Part shown: one piece after another, positions 39,301-47,906 of the stretch
Position numbering within the stretch: the first letter of the stretch is position 1
How the letters are laid out: each line of letters opens with the position of its first letter
From: Pseudomonas helvetica
GTDB lineage: Bacteria > Pseudomonadota > Gammaproteobacteria > Pseudomonadales > Pseudomonadaceae
DNA: 64,000 nt
Assembly (NCBI RefSeq): GCF_039908645.1
Contig: NZ_CP150917.1
Coordinates: 5,405,501-5,469,500, forward strand
Reading direction: 5' to 3'
The notes under the pieces: model-generated
The model's database searches: none
What the model was told of the DNA's origin: nothing
The model's input: only the letters and a program-made list of their open reading frames with translations
Translations under genes and position numbers: made by a program

Positions 39301-40431
39301 GCAGCATCAGCCTCCCAGGTCGTCGCGGGCGGCATGATGATGGTCCCCAATATTTTTGGTTTTAGTAATGGTGGTAGCCGCTGGGAAGGCGGGATGCATG
39401 CCGCCACTGCGCTCGCCCAAGGCTCCGCCATAGCGACTCGCACCGCGGCCAGCCATCTCGACCGTACGGCGCAATTCAGTCGTCGGCGGGAGGAGTGGAC
39501 CCTGACCCGTGATCAGGCACAACTCGAACTGGACCAGATCGACGCACAACTCGCGCACTTCACCGAGCAGGAAACCGCCACACGCCTGCAATTACGCCAG
39601 GCTGAAACAGCACTGAGCCAGACCAAGGCCAGCTACGACTTCCTCAGCAAACGCTTTACCAAAGCGCAGCTCTACCAATGGCTCAACAGCCAGTTTGCCA
39701 CGCTGTACTACCAGGCCTACGACGCGACATTAGCCTTGTGCCTGGCCGCCGAAGCCTGCTGGCAATACGAGCACGCCGACTTCAGCACGCGCTTTGTTCA
39801 ACCCGGGACCTGGAACACAACTTACCGTGGGCTTGGAGCAGGTGAGCAGCTGAAGCTGAGCCTGCTGAAAATGCAGGCCGAATATTTGCAGCGTAACGAG
39901 CGAGAACTGGAGATTCGTAAAACCGTGTCGCTGCGTCAGATCAAAGACCAGGACAGCTCCAGCTCAATCAACAAAGAATGGAAGGACCTTCAAATCGATC
40001 TGAAGGATGGTATCTGTGATTTCGAACTGACCCACGCCATGTTCGAAGACGATTACAAAGACCAGAAGCATTACCTGCGACGCATCAAGACCCTCAGCGT
40101 CTCCTTGCCAGTCCTCCTCGGCCCCTATGAAAACATCCGGGCAACGCTGACCCAGACCGCAAGCAAAGTGTTCATGTCTCCAGGTGACCAGGGACAGCTC
40201 ATGGAAAACAAGCGAGCCAGCCAGCAAATCGCCCTTTCCACCGGAGTCGACGACAACGGCCTGTTCACCCTGAACTTCAACGATGAACGCTACCTGCCCT
40301 TCGAATACACCGGCGCCATCTCCACATGGCGCCTGACCTTTCCCAATCCCGAAGCGCAGAAAGCCATGCTGGACTCACTGACCGACATCATCGTGCACGT
40401 GAGCTACACGGCCAGAGCGGGAGGTGCGTAA
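36346..40431 (+). CDS. tcaB: Tc toxin TcA subunit, C-terminal half with pore and TcB-binding domains (TcaB/TccB-like)
   Basis: The 1361-residue protein carries the translocation machinery of TcA. It starts with the neuraminidase-like region (EMHQYPTWAAHQKLQYFPAI, YIEG; about 95-185). A middle region (about 385-540) is visibly AT-richer in its codons and may be a receptor-binding module. Next comes INRGDAAYRELTPDSLGEAK (about 720), then a long coiled pore-forming helix pair with a hydrophobic tip (ASQVVAGGMMMVPNIFGFSN, about 988-1007), and finally the C-terminal TcB-binding funnel (about 1080-1360). Start ATG at 36,346 follows AAGGAT. The stop TAA shares one base with the tcaC ATG. Confidence 0.9.
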   Translation: MTVAIKKQLDESLRDALLALYLNKVVPADATTKNLKLKTAQDLYEYWLLDVLVSQDVPTTPVACAIASLQHYINRILMNMEPGYDSATDAPEHVQTWRNEMHQYPTWAAHQKLQYFPAIYLDPGLRNNKSDNFQQLENDLSQNRIQPDAVQTAVQAYLTRLEEVANLNILNGYIEGVDFANSTYYFIAKSRSENTYFWRSLNMAQRPQQTDQPDPFAWSDWEKADVPIPDDAIEHSIRPVWFNNRLFVVWAECIHQDPAAHSSESQTTRNNPLFRLSLSYRKHDGSWSTARTCLQGYGDDVTLQDKDLSSIKSLTGTVAVHHQENSQDCLIIALYVNPQDAKADNSFIFLKTASVDKYLTHSPGVFIPKEDTAKNRRHLHYTLTQDLCVLSNTHSLQPKISAQARSNARTALLKTSIPIDLKDKNVAPIEKPDEFTANISYEPTESTLTMSLKLKEAYPLKSGDSIKYVILRPLSVRDSQRERTSSSKTLPHLDKEFTATFDTDQIKTEGEPFYYGYCITNDAVKKTEIYYLAAIRLRIRNDFRTPTIKRSGTVQFLDFSESTISHSDEGLPGRQPIRLNTAFAAELIQRTENSLDKLFSTETQRLPEPKIADTDSGTTMDFHGPYGRYFTELFLYLPWLIAHRLNTEHQYDEAERWIRYAFDPGRKQSGYWNAVPLTGPDVPSYSSQAPHDPHQIALSHPVHFRKTLYFLYLDILINRGDAAYRELTPDSLGEAKRWYVRALDLLGPRPVVQQVDQWSAISLQALSKAPSKSLRTFEDSLIRSTLQLREGSPQNSLPAIDTPHLRLPFNPELLKRWDIAESRLYNLRHNLDIVGKPLHLPLFAAPLEPRALLSANALSASSGGASNLPSTQIPHYRFTVMHSQALSAVESVNQFGATLLSLIERKEQTRLQELQQQHAWDLAKMSVGLQTQALRIDRQNRQALLASKAIVRGRISHYQQLLEKDVTQEEAAASQLYLSSGASELAASASQVVAGGMMMVPNIFGFSNGGSRWEGGMHAATALAQGSAIATRTAASHLDRTAQFSRRREEWTLTRDQAQLELDQIDAQLAHFTEQETATRLQLRQAETALSQTKASYDFLSKRFTKAQLYQWLNSQFATLYYQAYDATLALCLAAEACWQYEHADFSTRFVQPGTWNTTYRGLGAGEQLKLSLLKMQAEYLQRNERELEIRKTVSLRQIKDQDSSSSINKEWKDLQIDLKDGICDFELTHAMFEDDYKDQKHYLRRIKTLSVSLPVLLGPYENIRATLTQTASKVFMSPGDQGQLMENKRASQQIALSTGVDDNGLFTLNFNDERYLPFEYTGAISTWRLTFPNPEAQKAMLDSLTDIIVHVSYTARAGGA

Positions 40432-43400
40432 TGAGCGAACAAAACGCATTGCCTGTCATCGCGCCGTCGCTGCCCAAAGGTGGTGGTGCCATTCAAAGCA
40501 TTGGCAAAGGCTGGGGAGCCGTCGGCGCCCACGGCGCGGCCTCTTATGAGCTTGCCTTGCCGATTTCGCCGGGTCGCGGCTTTGCTCCCTCCTTGTCTCT
40601 GAGCTATGGCAGCTCGGTGGGTAACAGTGTGTTTGGCATCGGTTGGGGGATGTCATTACCCACCGTCGGGCGACGCACCAGCAAAGGTGTGCCGGCCTAT
40701 ACCGAGGATGACGAGATTGTCGGCCCCAGTGGAGTTGTCTGGTTGCCCGAGCGCGATCTACAAGGCGTCATCACCTCAACCCGCATCGACCATTACAACG
40801 ACCTGGAACTGGGCGAAACCTATACCGTCACGCGCCACTTCCCGAGAATCGAAAGCAGCTTCGACCGCATTGAACATTGGTCCTCACAGAGCGACAAAGC
40901 GGGCTTCTGGCTGGTGCATGGTGCTGATGGCAGCCTTCATGTGTTCGGAAAAAAACCTGCATCGCGTCGTGCCGATCCGCAGAATTCGCAGCGTGTCGGC
41001 GAATGGCTGCTGGAGGAGAGCCTGAACGCACATGGCGAGCACATCCTTTACCAGTACAAGGCAGATGGCGCCAAGGCCCAGCGCTATTTGAGCCGTGTGA
41101 GCTATGGCAATTTCAAGGCCGATGCGCACCTTTACTTATGGAAAGCCGATCGCCTGAGGCTTGTGCAATGGCACTTCGAACTGGTGTTCGACTACGGCGA
41201 ACGGAGCACGGCGTACGAACAGAAACCGGAATATGACGGCCAACAGTGGCAACCCCGTAGCGACGGGTTTTCCAACTTCGCCTACGGCTTTGAATTACGT
41301 ACAGAGCGCCTGTGCCGCCAGGTGCTGATGTTTCACCGCTTTCCCGATGAATTGGGTACCGACCCCGTTCTGGTCCGACGCCTGCTGCTCGATTACCGTC
41401 AAACGTCTCTGGGCTATCAACACCTGACAGCGGCCCATGAACAGGCGTTCGGCAACGCGATAGCAGCCGATAGCCGTCCTCCCGTTGAGTTCAGCTACAG
41501 CCCGTTCAAGCTCCCGGCCGACGCCCACAACTGGCAGCAGTTTCAGGACATGCCCGGTCTCAACGACGGTCAGCGTTACCAACTGGTAGACCTGTACGGT
41601 GAAGGGCTACCGGGGGTACTTCATTCCAGTGAAAATGCCTGGTATTACCGCGAGCCCCTACGCGCCAAAGCCAAAAGCAATGAAGTGACTTACGATCAGT
41701 GGCGCGCCCTGCCGACGATCCCGACCGCCGATACTGCCAAACCTGTGCGCCAATCACTGAGCGACCTCACAGGCGATGGTCGACTGGACTGGGTCATTGC
41801 TCAGCCAGGATTGAGTGGGGTTTTCTCCCTGGGCCCCGATCGAAACTGGTCGAATTTTGCCTCGCTCGACGCGTTCCCTACGGAGTTTTTTCATCCACAA
41901 GGACAGTTGGCCGATCTGATGGGCGAAGGGCTAAGCGACTTGACGCTGATAGGCCCACGCAGCGTTCGTCTGTATGCCAATCTACGAGAAAAGGGCTTTG
42001 CTGCTGCCCGCGAAGTGCCTCGCGAAGAGGACGAAGACGCCCTTCCCGTGCTCACGTCTTCGCTCACCGAGCTGGTGGCTTTCAGCGATATCCTGGGCAG
42101 TGGCCAACCGCACTTGGTCCGTGTTCGCCACAATGAAGTGAAGTGCTGGCCAAACTTGGGACATGGACGTTTCGGTAAAGGCTTCGTGCTGGGCTCGCCG
42201 AAACTTGACTACGAGACATTCGACGCTTCACGTATTCGCCTGGCAGATCTGGACGGTTCGGGCGCCGCCGATCTGATCTACCTGCATGCGGACCATGCGC
42301 AGATATTCATGAACCGCTGCGGCAATGCTTTCGACCTGTCAGTTGCCCTGCCCTGGCCGCAAGGTGTGCGCTACGATCGTTTCTGCCAGGCGAGCATCGC
42401 TGACCTGCAAGGGCTCGGTTGTTCCAGCCTGATACTCAGCGTGCCGCACATGACAACGCAGCATTGGCGCTACGACTTCGTCAGTGAAAAACCGTATTTG
42501 CTCACTGGCACCAATAACAACATGGGCGCCGCCGGCAGCATCCGCTACCGAAGTTCGGCGCAGGAATGGCTGGATGAAAAAGCAGAGAGAATCAAAGCCG
42601 GCAAGCCCCGCAGCTGTCATCTGCCCTTTGCCCTGCATCTGGTTTCGAGCCAGACCCAACTCGACGAGATTACCGGCAATCAACTGACCCAGAGCTTTTC
42701 CTATCGCCAAGGCTATTACGACGGTATCGAACGGGAATTTCGCGGTTTCGGCCTGTTGCTGCAAACCGACAGTGAAGCCAATCCCGGTGATGCCGGCTCG
42801 CAAGGTTTTACGACACCGAGCCTGAAAAAGAGCTGGTACCACACCGGACAAGCAGTGGACTTGCCCCGAACCGGTTATCACAGCGCTGACAAAGCAGCGG
42901 TGGCACTGGGCAAGGCACTGCTTTGCCAATACCAACCCGAGATCGGGGGCGACACACTCGTTACCCCTGATACTGCGACAACCCTCGAAATGGCGCGCGC
43001 CCTGAGTGGTCATTTACTGCGCAGCGAGATCCTCGGAATCGATACACGCCTGAAAACCAGAACGCTTTATTCGGTTCAGGAAAACCGCTATCAGGTCCGT
43101 CTGCTACAAGTGCCAGACAGTAGCCAGCGCTACGCCCGGATGTTGCCGCTGCCACTGGAGTCCATCAGTTACCAGTACGAGGGCATTACCGATGATCCGC
43201 AATGCCAGCACATCTTCAATCTGCAGCACGACAGGTTCGGCGTACTGATCCACAACGTAAGCGTCCACTATGCCCGACGTAAAACCGACAGTGATACACC
43301 GCCGTTCAGCGATGCCGACCAACAGCAATGGTGGCGCGATGCTCATGATCCGGCGCAACAGCTCTACTACCTGAACGAAACCCGCACCGAGTTCATTCAT

Positions 43401-44918
43401 CTGGATTCACCCCAGGGATGGCGGTTGGGTCTGCCTTATCGCCAGCGTACCCATGCCCTGAAACGACCCAAGGCGCCTGCATCTGGAGGGCTGGCCACAA
43501 AGGACATGACTTACGAAAAGCTCATCGAACTCATCAAGGGAACCGACTGGACGACCCAGAGCATCCTGACGGGCCTGTCCGTGCAACGCTACAAGAACAC
43601 TTCTACCGCAGAAACCTTGCCAGACGGCACCGCTCACTTCGAAGCCCTGGCCGACCATCTGGAAACCGCCGAGCTGGACGATACAGCCCTGAAAGCCTTC
43701 GATGTGTTGTCGCAAGCAACTCGCCCCAAGGGAAAACTGCTTGAACGAAGTGGCTATCACCGCATGACCGATTTTCTCCCGACGTCCACGTCCCCCAAAA
43801 AGCTCTGGTCAGTCAAAAGCGGTTTCTCGACCTACGCCACACTGGAGGGCTTTTACAAAGTAAAAACCCTCCAGCCGAGCACAAGCCAGGGCGTGACCGA
43901 GATCAGCCACGACAAGTACGGCTGCCTCATCACCGCGTTCAAACTGCCCGATGGCTGCATCACCCAGGCCACCTACGATTACCGCTCGCTTGTGCCCCGA
44001 CGCATCACCGATCCGAACGGGAACATTCAAGAAGGCCTCTACGACAGTTTTGGCCAGATACTGGCCAGCAGTTTTTATCGCAGCGAGGGTAACAAGCTCA
44101 CAGGTTTCAAACCTGTTGCCCAATACAGACGTCCGGTATTCACCCGTCCGAGCGAGGCGATCACCAACAAAGAAGACGCTCTGAAAGACGCCGCCATTGC
44201 CATCTATTACGCACCCTTTAGCTGGATGGGGCGCGCCTCGGACACCGCTCTGAAGGACACCGACTGGCTGACCCGTTGCGTAGCCAACGGCGACTTACTG
44301 CCGAGCGGACATATCTGTGCCTCGATTCGGCGTCGTCTGGCGGGCCTTGAGACACTCTCGGCCGATGAAGCGAAACTGAAAGCCGAACTCGACATCTCGG
44401 CTCGCGAGCCGGTGCACATTGCGGCACTGACCGCCGATCGTTATCCCGATGACGACCAAAGGCAAATCCGAATCGCCGTGACCTGCAGTGACGGCTTTGG
44501 CCGGACACTGCAACAAAAGCTCAAGGTCGAGTCAGGAACAGCCTACGTCGTCAGCAACACAGGAGAGCTGACGCTCAACGGAAAAATACCGCAGCAACAG
44601 ATCGCCGCGCAGCGCTGGCGCGTCAGTGAACGTATCGAATACAACAACAAGGGATTGGCGATCCGAACTTACCGTCCTTACTTCGCCGATCAGCACCGCT
44701 ACATCAACGATGTGTCCTTTCGGAAGTTCGGCCACTGCGATTTGCAGTTTTACGATGCATTGGGGCGACCGACTCACACACGACTCGCCAAACAAGGTGA
44801 TCTTTCCTGTCTGCGGCGGCAAACCCGTCATCCCTGGTACACCGTGGATGAAGACGAGAACGACACACTCGAAGAGGTCATGCCCAAACCACTCCCGACA
44901 ACCGGAGGTGAGGCATGA
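40431..44918 (+). CDS. tcaC: Tc toxin TcB subunit (TcaC/TcdB-like; SpvB, FG-GAP and MidN/MidC domains)
   Basis: The 1495-residue protein is the TcB half of the hollow BC cocoon that stores the toxic part of TcC and docks it on the TcA channel through a beta-propeller. The N-terminal SpvB region (about 15-330) begins SLPKGGGAIQSIGKGWGAVG and contains LSLSYGSSVGNSVFGIGW. FG-GAP-like Asp repeats of the propeller (LADLDGSGAADLIYLHAD, about 590) precede TcdB MidN (about 640-810; NQLTQSFSYRQGYYDGIERE) and MidC (about 880-1000), then YD-type repeats. It overlaps tcaB by 1 nt and tccC by 4 nt, as expected for subunits made together. Confidence 0.93.
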   Translation: MSEQNALPVIAPSLPKGGGAIQSIGKGWGAVGAHGAASYELALPISPGRGFAPSLSLSYGSSVGNSVFGIGWGMSLPTVGRRTSKGVPAYTEDDEIVGPSGVVWLPERDLQGVITSTRIDHYNDLELGETYTVTRHFPRIESSFDRIEHWSSQSDKAGFWLVHGADGSLHVFGKKPASRRADPQNSQRVGEWLLEESLNAHGEHILYQYKADGAKAQRYLSRVSYGNFKADAHLYLWKADRLRLVQWHFELVFDYGERSTAYEQKPEYDGQQWQPRSDGFSNFAYGFELRTERLCRQVLMFHRFPDELGTDPVLVRRLLLDYRQTSLGYQHLTAAHEQAFGNAIAADSRPPVEFSYSPFKLPADAHNWQQFQDMPGLNDGQRYQLVDLYGEGLPGVLHSSENAWYYREPLRAKAKSNEVTYDQWRALPTIPTADTAKPVRQSLSDLTGDGRLDWVIAQPGLSGVFSLGPDRNWSNFASLDAFPTEFFHPQGQLADLMGEGLSDLTLIGPRSVRLYANLREKGFAAAREVPREEDEDALPVLTSSLTELVAFSDILGSGQPHLVRVRHNEVKCWPNLGHGRFGKGFVLGSPKLDYETFDASRIRLADLDGSGAADLIYLHADHAQIFMNRCGNAFDLSVALPWPQGVRYDRFCQASIADLQGLGCSSLILSVPHMTTQHWRYDFVSEKPYLLTGTNNNMGAAGSIRYRSSAQEWLDEKAERIKAGKPRSCHLPFALHLVSSQTQLDEITGNQLTQSFSYRQGYYDGIEREFRGFGLLLQTDSEANPGDAGSQGFTTPSLKKSWYHTGQAVDLPRTGYHSADKAAVALGKALLCQYQPEIGGDTLVTPDTATTLEMARALSGHLLRSEILGIDTRLKTRTLYSVQENRYQVRLLQVPDSSQRYARMLPLPLESISYQYEGITDDPQCQHIFNLQHDRFGVLIHNVSVHYARRKTDSDTPPFSDADQQQWWRDAHDPAQQLYYLNETRTEFIHLDSPQGWRLGLPYRQRTHALKRPKAPASGGLATKDMTYEKLIELIKGTDWTTQSILTGLSVQRYKNTSTAETLPDGTAHFEALADHLETAELDDTALKAFDVLSQATRPKGKLLERSGYHRMTDFLPTSTSPKKLWSVKSGFSTYATLEGFYKVKTLQPSTSQGVTEISHDKYGCLITAFKLPDGCITQATYDYRSLVPRRITDPNGNIQEGLYDSFGQILASSFYRSEGNKLTGFKPVAQYRRPVFTRPSEAITNKEDALKDAAIAIYYAPFSWMGRASDTALKDTDWLTRCVANGDLLPSGHICASIRRRLAGLETLSADEAKLKAELDISAREPVHIAALTADRYPDDDQRQIRIAVTCSDGFGRTLQQKLKVESGTAYVVSNTGELTLNGKIPQQQIAAQRWRVSERIEYNNKGLAIRTYRPYFADQHRYINDVSFRKFGHCDLQFYDALGRPTHTRLAKQGDLSCLRRQTRHPWYTVDEDENDTLEEVMPKPLPTTGGEA

Positions 44919-47716
44919 ACGTACGCCTTCACCGCAAGACACCCACGATCAACGCCATCGACAGCCGTGGCCTGCCTGTGCGGCACATCGCTTACTGGCG
45001 CGGCAGCGCAGACGACAGCCCTCAAGCACGAATTACCCGCCAGGACCACGACACTGCCGGACACCTGGTTGCGCAGTGGGACCCACGACTGTTTGGCAAA
45101 ATGCCAAAGGCCAATCTGACCACCGTCTACAGCCTGTCCGGCAAGCCGCTGTTGGTCGACAGTGTCGATGCCGGGTGGCGCCTGAGTCTGCATGGTGACG
45201 CCGGACAGACACTGCGCAGCTGGGATCAGCGTGGCAGCCACTGGCAAACGAGCTACGACAATCAGCTCCGGCCGACCGAAATCCAGGAGCAAGCAGCAGG
45301 CCAGGATCTGCGCGTGATCGAACGCTTCAGCTATGGCGATAATTCGTCAGCCGCTGCGGCGAGCAACCTGTGTGGTGCACTGACCCGTCACGATGACAGC
45401 GCCGGTACCCTGCTCATCCATGAATATGCACTCTGCGCCAAACCTGCTGGTCAGACACGGCGCTTCCTCATCGATCCCCGGCAGCCGCATTGGCCAACAG
45501 ACGAGAAGGACCGCAATGTACTGCTTGAAAAGGGCGAGGGTCACAAAACGATCTGGCGCTACGACGCGCAGGGAGAAATGATCCAGCAAATCGATGCCGG
45601 TCAGCACCAACAACGTTTCTCGTTTGATGTTGCGGGTCAACTCAAGTCCGTGAGCCTGAAAATAAAAGACGCCGTGATCGAAAATAATATCGTGAAGGAT
45701 CTGCTCTACAACGCGTTTGGCCAAGTGGAATCCCAGACTGCCGGTAACGGGGTTACCAGTCGCGCCCTGTTCGACCCGGCCAGCGGACGCTTGACCTCAC
45801 TCGGCGCGTCCGTGTCTGGCAGCACCCTGCAGGACTTGCACTACACCTATGACGCAGTGGGCAATGTGACGCAGATCGAGGACAAGACCCAGCCAGTGCA
45901 ATTTGGCAGCAACCAGCGAGTCGAAGCCATCAGCACCTACACCTACGACAGCCTTTACCAACTGACCAGCGCAACGGGCCGTGAAGCGGAAGGCCCCAAC
46001 AACCAACCCCACCTTCCGATCTCCAGCAGAGCACCGATCGACGCCCGGCAATTGTTCAACTTTACCGAGCTTTATACGTACGACACCGGGGGCAACCTGA
46101 CCGAACTGCGCCATGTTCGCGATCGTAATAACTACACCCGGACCCTGAACATTGCCGCCGCAAACAATCGCCTCCAGTCCTGGAACAAGGGCGACTCAAC
46201 TCCTGACATTGCAGCAAACTTCGATGCCAACGGTAACCTGCACGCGCTGCAACCGAGCCAGGCGCTGGAATGGAACACCCGCAATCAACTCGCCAGTGTC
46301 ATGCTGATCCAGCGTGAAGACGGGCGCGATGACATTGAGCGCTACAGCTACGACAGCAGCGGTCAACGTGTACGCAAGATTCAAACTACCCATGCAGCGT
46401 CGGTGACTCACACCCGAGAAGTTCGCTATCTGCCGGGCCTCGAAATCCGCACCCGCACTCACGAGCGACTGGAAGTCATCACCCTGCAAGCCGGTCGCTA
46501 TAGCGTTCGCTACCTGCACTGGACCCAAGGCCGACCGGCCGATATCGCGGCCAATCAAATACGCTACAGCCTTGATGACCATCTGAGGTCCAGCTCGCTG
46601 GAGCTTGACGACCAGGCGTCGCTGATCAGTCAGGAAGGTTATTTGCCTTATGGCGGTACGGCGTGGACGGCGTCCCGTTCGGCTGTGGAGGCCGATTACA
46701 AAACGATTCGATATTCCGGCAAGGAGCGTGATGCCAGTGGACTGTATTACTACGGGCACCGGTATTACGCGCCATGGTTACAGCGTTGGATCAGTCCTGA
46801 TCCGGCGGGAGCGGTTGACGGGTTGAATCTGTATTGCATGGTGGGAAACAACCCGGTGAGATTTGTCGATCACAAGGGCCTGATGCGAGACGAAGACCTC
46901 AGAGAATTCGAGGATTGGGGCAGAGCCCGCTCACAGGAAATCATGGATACCGCTAACGGTGACCTTACCTATCGCTTGATACCGGATGACTACGACAAAA
47001 GCTCTGATCAATTTTTAGACAAGAGATTGCTGAGGCAGGAATTTCTTGCTCACTCGTATGGATACATCAAAACGAGCGAAATTGGGCTCAGCGACTTTTT
47101 TAATATCCCAAAGCCTCAAGGCAGTATGAGGGGATATGCAGGGGTAGATATGCGTTACTCAGGCAACGCCACGAACGCCGGTCACTACTTGCAATTCGGA
47201 ACCTACAGGATCAGTAACACGGCTGACTATGTGACCGATGTGTCCAACCGGTACGCCGCGGCGGGCAATGACATGTTCCACAATTTAACAATCGATGAAG
47301 ACGTATTAAGAGATGCGCCTACGATCAGCAGGCTGTCCAGTAACGCCCATGAACTGCAACAACCTACGCGAGACTGGATAGCAACTCATATCGATAGAAT
47401 GGCGGGGATCATGCCGATACTCGCCGGTGGCCCCGGGACCCATGCAGAAGTCCGACTGGTGAACTCAATTGTTGCGCTCTATCCGGATAGAGCGGAAAGG
47501 ATACTTGCCGACACCACTGTATTCACAGACACATTATCTCGGGGGTCTAACCCTCAGCCATTCCCTGCCTGCATTAACTGCAGCGGGATCATTCCGCATG
47601 CGGTCAACATTCCAACCGGACGCAATCCCCCCGACTATGCGGGATACAACGCACGTGTCCAGCAAATAAACCAGGTACAACGCACGCGTCCGGGAGGTAG
47701 TCGGAATAGAAGATGA
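44915..47716 (+). CDS. tccC: Tc toxin TcC subunit: Rhs shell plus C-terminal predicted deaminase warhead
   Basis: The 933-residue protein is the Rhs-type TcC. Residues 1-656 form YD repeats and the conserved core (SGKERDASGLYYYGHRYYAP from about 601, SPDPAG at 627-632, DGLNLY from 635), which closes the cocoon and cuts itself after GL656 by an aspartyl-protease-like site. The released C-terminal region 657-933 is the variable toxin. It has GGPGTHAEVRLVNSI with His843 and Glu845, then PACINC with Cys886 and Cys889: the zinc and proton-transfer pattern of the cytidine-deaminase fold seen in YwqJ/XOO2897-type polymorphic toxins. Target (DNA, RNA or free nucleotide) is unknown. No immunity gene follows. 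Confidence 0.9.
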   Translation: MNVRLHRKTPTINAIDSRGLPVRHIAYWRGSADDSPQARITRQDHDTAGHLVAQWDPRLFGKMPKANLTTVYSLSGKPLLVDSVDAGWRLSLHGDAGQTLRSWDQRGSHWQTSYDNQLRPTEIQEQAAGQDLRVIERFSYGDNSSAAAASNLCGALTRHDDSAGTLLIHEYALCAKPAGQTRRFLIDPRQPHWPTDEKDRNVLLEKGEGHKTIWRYDAQGEMIQQIDAGQHQQRFSFDVAGQLKSVSLKIKDAVIENNIVKDLLYNAFGQVESQTAGNGVTSRALFDPASGRLTSLGASVSGSTLQDLHYTYDAVGNVTQIEDKTQPVQFGSNQRVEAISTYTYDSLYQLTSATGREAEGPNNQPHLPISSRAPIDARQLFNFTELYTYDTGGNLTELRHVRDRNNYTRTLNIAAANNRLQSWNKGDSTPDIAANFDANGNLHALQPSQALEWNTRNQLASVMLIQREDGRDDIERYSYDSSGQRVRKIQTTHAASVTHTREVRYLPGLEIRTRTHERLEVITLQAGRYSVRYLHWTQGRPADIAANQIRYSLDDHLRSSSLELDDQASLISQEGYLPYGGTAWTASRSAVEADYKTIRYSGKERDASGLYYYGHRYYAPWLQRWISPDPAGAVDGLNLYCMVGNNPVRFVDHKGLMRDEDLREFEDWGRARSQEIMDTANGDLTYRLIPDDYDKSSDQFLDKRLLRQEFLAHSYGYIKTSEIGLSDFFNIPKPQGSMRGYAGVDMRYSGNATNAGHYLQFGTYRISNTADYVTDVSNRYAAAGNDMFHNLTIDEDVLRDAPTISRLSSNAHELQQPTRDWIATHIDRMAGIMPILAGGPGTHAEVRLVNSIVALYPDRAERILADTTVFTDTLSRGSNPQPFPACINCSGIIPHAVNIPTGRNPPDYAGYNARVQQINQVQRTRPGGSRNRR

Positions 47717-47759
47717 CAGGTCTGTCTTGACTGACCCGCCACCCCATACAGTTATCCGC

Positions 47760-47865
47760 TCAAACACAAATCGCATGGGTAAACACCAACCGATTCCCGA
47801 ACGGATCGCTGACGGTCATGTCCTGGCTCCCCCAGGGCATGGCCTGAATCTGTGGATGAGCAAAG
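47760..47865 (-). pseudogene. Partial duplicate of the glyoxalase gene 3' end (direct repeat, left copy)
   Basis: These 106 bp match 48,626-48,731 at 102 positions without gaps. The matching block starts exactly at the stop codon of the glyoxalase-family gene and covers its last 35 codons. No start or remaining gene part is present. The copy begins 43 bp after the tccC stop, and together with the intact gene it encloses the toxin-antitoxin pair. Confidence 0.88.
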
Positions 47866-47906
47866 GTGATCAATCCAGCGCTCAGGCCTCCCACGGATTG
47901 ATCACC
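47865..47906. repeat. Perfect 12-bp inverted repeat at the 3' end of the PIN toxin gene
   Basis: GGTGATCAATCC (47,865-47,876) and GGATTGATCACC (47,895-47,906) are exact inverse copies separated by 18 bp. On the minus strand the hairpin spans the last codons and stop of the toxin gene. Its left edge coincides with the end of the 106-bp direct repeat, so it may be a junction scar, a transcript-end hairpin or a recombination site. It lacks the GTTRRRY-type ends of an integron attC site. Confidence 0.7.

Noticed and set aside
33756..47716. Type VI secretion Rhs effector locus
   Set aside because: No VgrG, PAAR or chaperone gene is adjacent, and the SpvB/MidN/TcA architecture is specific to Tc toxins.
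47865..47906. Integron attC site next to the toxin-antitoxin pair
   Set aside because: The inverted repeat lacks the R'/R'' (RYYYAAC...GTTRRRY) ends and no integrase is present.
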